A stretch of DNA of 44,480 nucleotides from Lutibacter sp. (GTDB taxonomy: Bacteria > Bacteroidota > Bacteroidia > Flavobacteriales > Flavobacteriaceae): assembly GCA_030694935.1 (NCBI GenBank), contig JAUYUA010000060.1:1-44480 (forward strand). The letters run 5' to 3'. Below, piece after piece: positions 44,344 through 44,480 of this stretch. The notes below the pieces were generated by a model. The model ran no database searches, was not told where the DNA came from, and was given only the letters and a program-made list of their open reading frames with translations. The position numbers and the translations under genes are program-made. Each line of letters starts with the position of its first letter. The stretch's first letter is position 1.

Positions 44344-44480
44344 TCGCCCCGATGGGGCTTGTTTTTTTAAAATCTATTTTCTACAGACAGGTCGTCCCTC
44401 TGGGACTAAAAAAGCTCCATAGGAGCGAAATGTTTGTAGAAAAATGGAAAAATTCAGTATTTAAAGCCCCATCGGGGCGA
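44344..44480. repeat. REP-like nested inverted repeat reaching the window edge
   Basis: TCGCCCCGATGGGGCTT at 44344-44360 is the exact reverse complement of 44464-44480. Inside, TTTTCTACA pairs with TGTAGAAAA further right, and two small hairpins lie within (GTCCCTCTGGGAC and GCTCCATAGGAGC). Short intergenic repeats of this style are widespread in Bacteroidota genomes. The element may continue beyond the window. Confidence 0.65.

Overview
The window looks like chromosomal DNA of a Bacteroidota bacterium, most likely a flavobacterium. The evidence is AT-rich DNA, starts without strong Shine-Dalgarno sequences, and families typical of that phylum: a DUF4835/PorD-type type IX secretion protein, DUF6913, the Bacteroidota form of RNA polymerase omega, a PgpH-type 7TM-HD phosphodiesterase and a lipoprotein BamD. 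The genus cannot be named from sequence alone.

Region 1 (1-3.1 kb) is an eroded edge. It holds the 3' part of a YraQ/ArsP_1-type permease, a methyltransferase gene broken by a one-base frameshift, a conserved hypothetical gene, and a relic of an IS630-family transposase with an in-frame stop. Three tRNA genes follow (Arg-TCT, Pro-TGG, Ser-GCT, all minus strand). The 3' end of tRNA-Arg is duplicated about 135 bp away, which resembles an attachment-site scar.

Region 2 (3.1-30.6 kb) is mostly housekeeping: pgpH, a thiolase, an NlpC/P60 hydrolase, a TPR protein, gyrA, clpC, a GT2 glycosyltransferase and an etfB-etfA-acyl-CoA dehydrogenase operon whose EtfB resembles the electron-bifurcating type. 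Next come a tight minus-strand operon bamD-rpoZ-coaBC-porD-recN-fabI, then ferritin, dapA with DUF6913, a 5'-nucleotidase split into two genes, guaC and a YhhN-family membrane protein.

Region 3 (30.6-39.1 kb) is the most interesting part. A membrane-anchored cytochrome with twelve CXXCH motifs is divergent from an operon encoding a Tat-exported molybdopterin oxidoreductase, a four-cluster ferredoxin-like subunit and an NrfD/PsrC quinol subunit. The same operon continues with two halves of a YeeE/YedE (TsuA-like) sulfur transporter and two membrane-anchored rhodanese-like proteins. Both rhodanese-like proteins lack the catalytic cysteine, yet both end in the same 19-residue tail closing with Gly-Gly-Cys. 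I infer a sulfur-compound respiration and sulfur-handling system in which the C-terminal thiol acts as a swinging sulfur carrier, by analogy with the GGCGG arm of SoxY. The palindromes in the divergent promoter region could be operators.

Region 4 (39.1-44.48 kb) holds a 1397-residue hybrid histidine kinase (periplasmic sensor, PAS-GAF-PAS-PAS-PAS, HisKA, HATPase, receiver). It is flanked by two diverged copies of a ~69-bp sequence, with a MITE-like inverted-repeat element upstream and a REP-like element running to the window edge.
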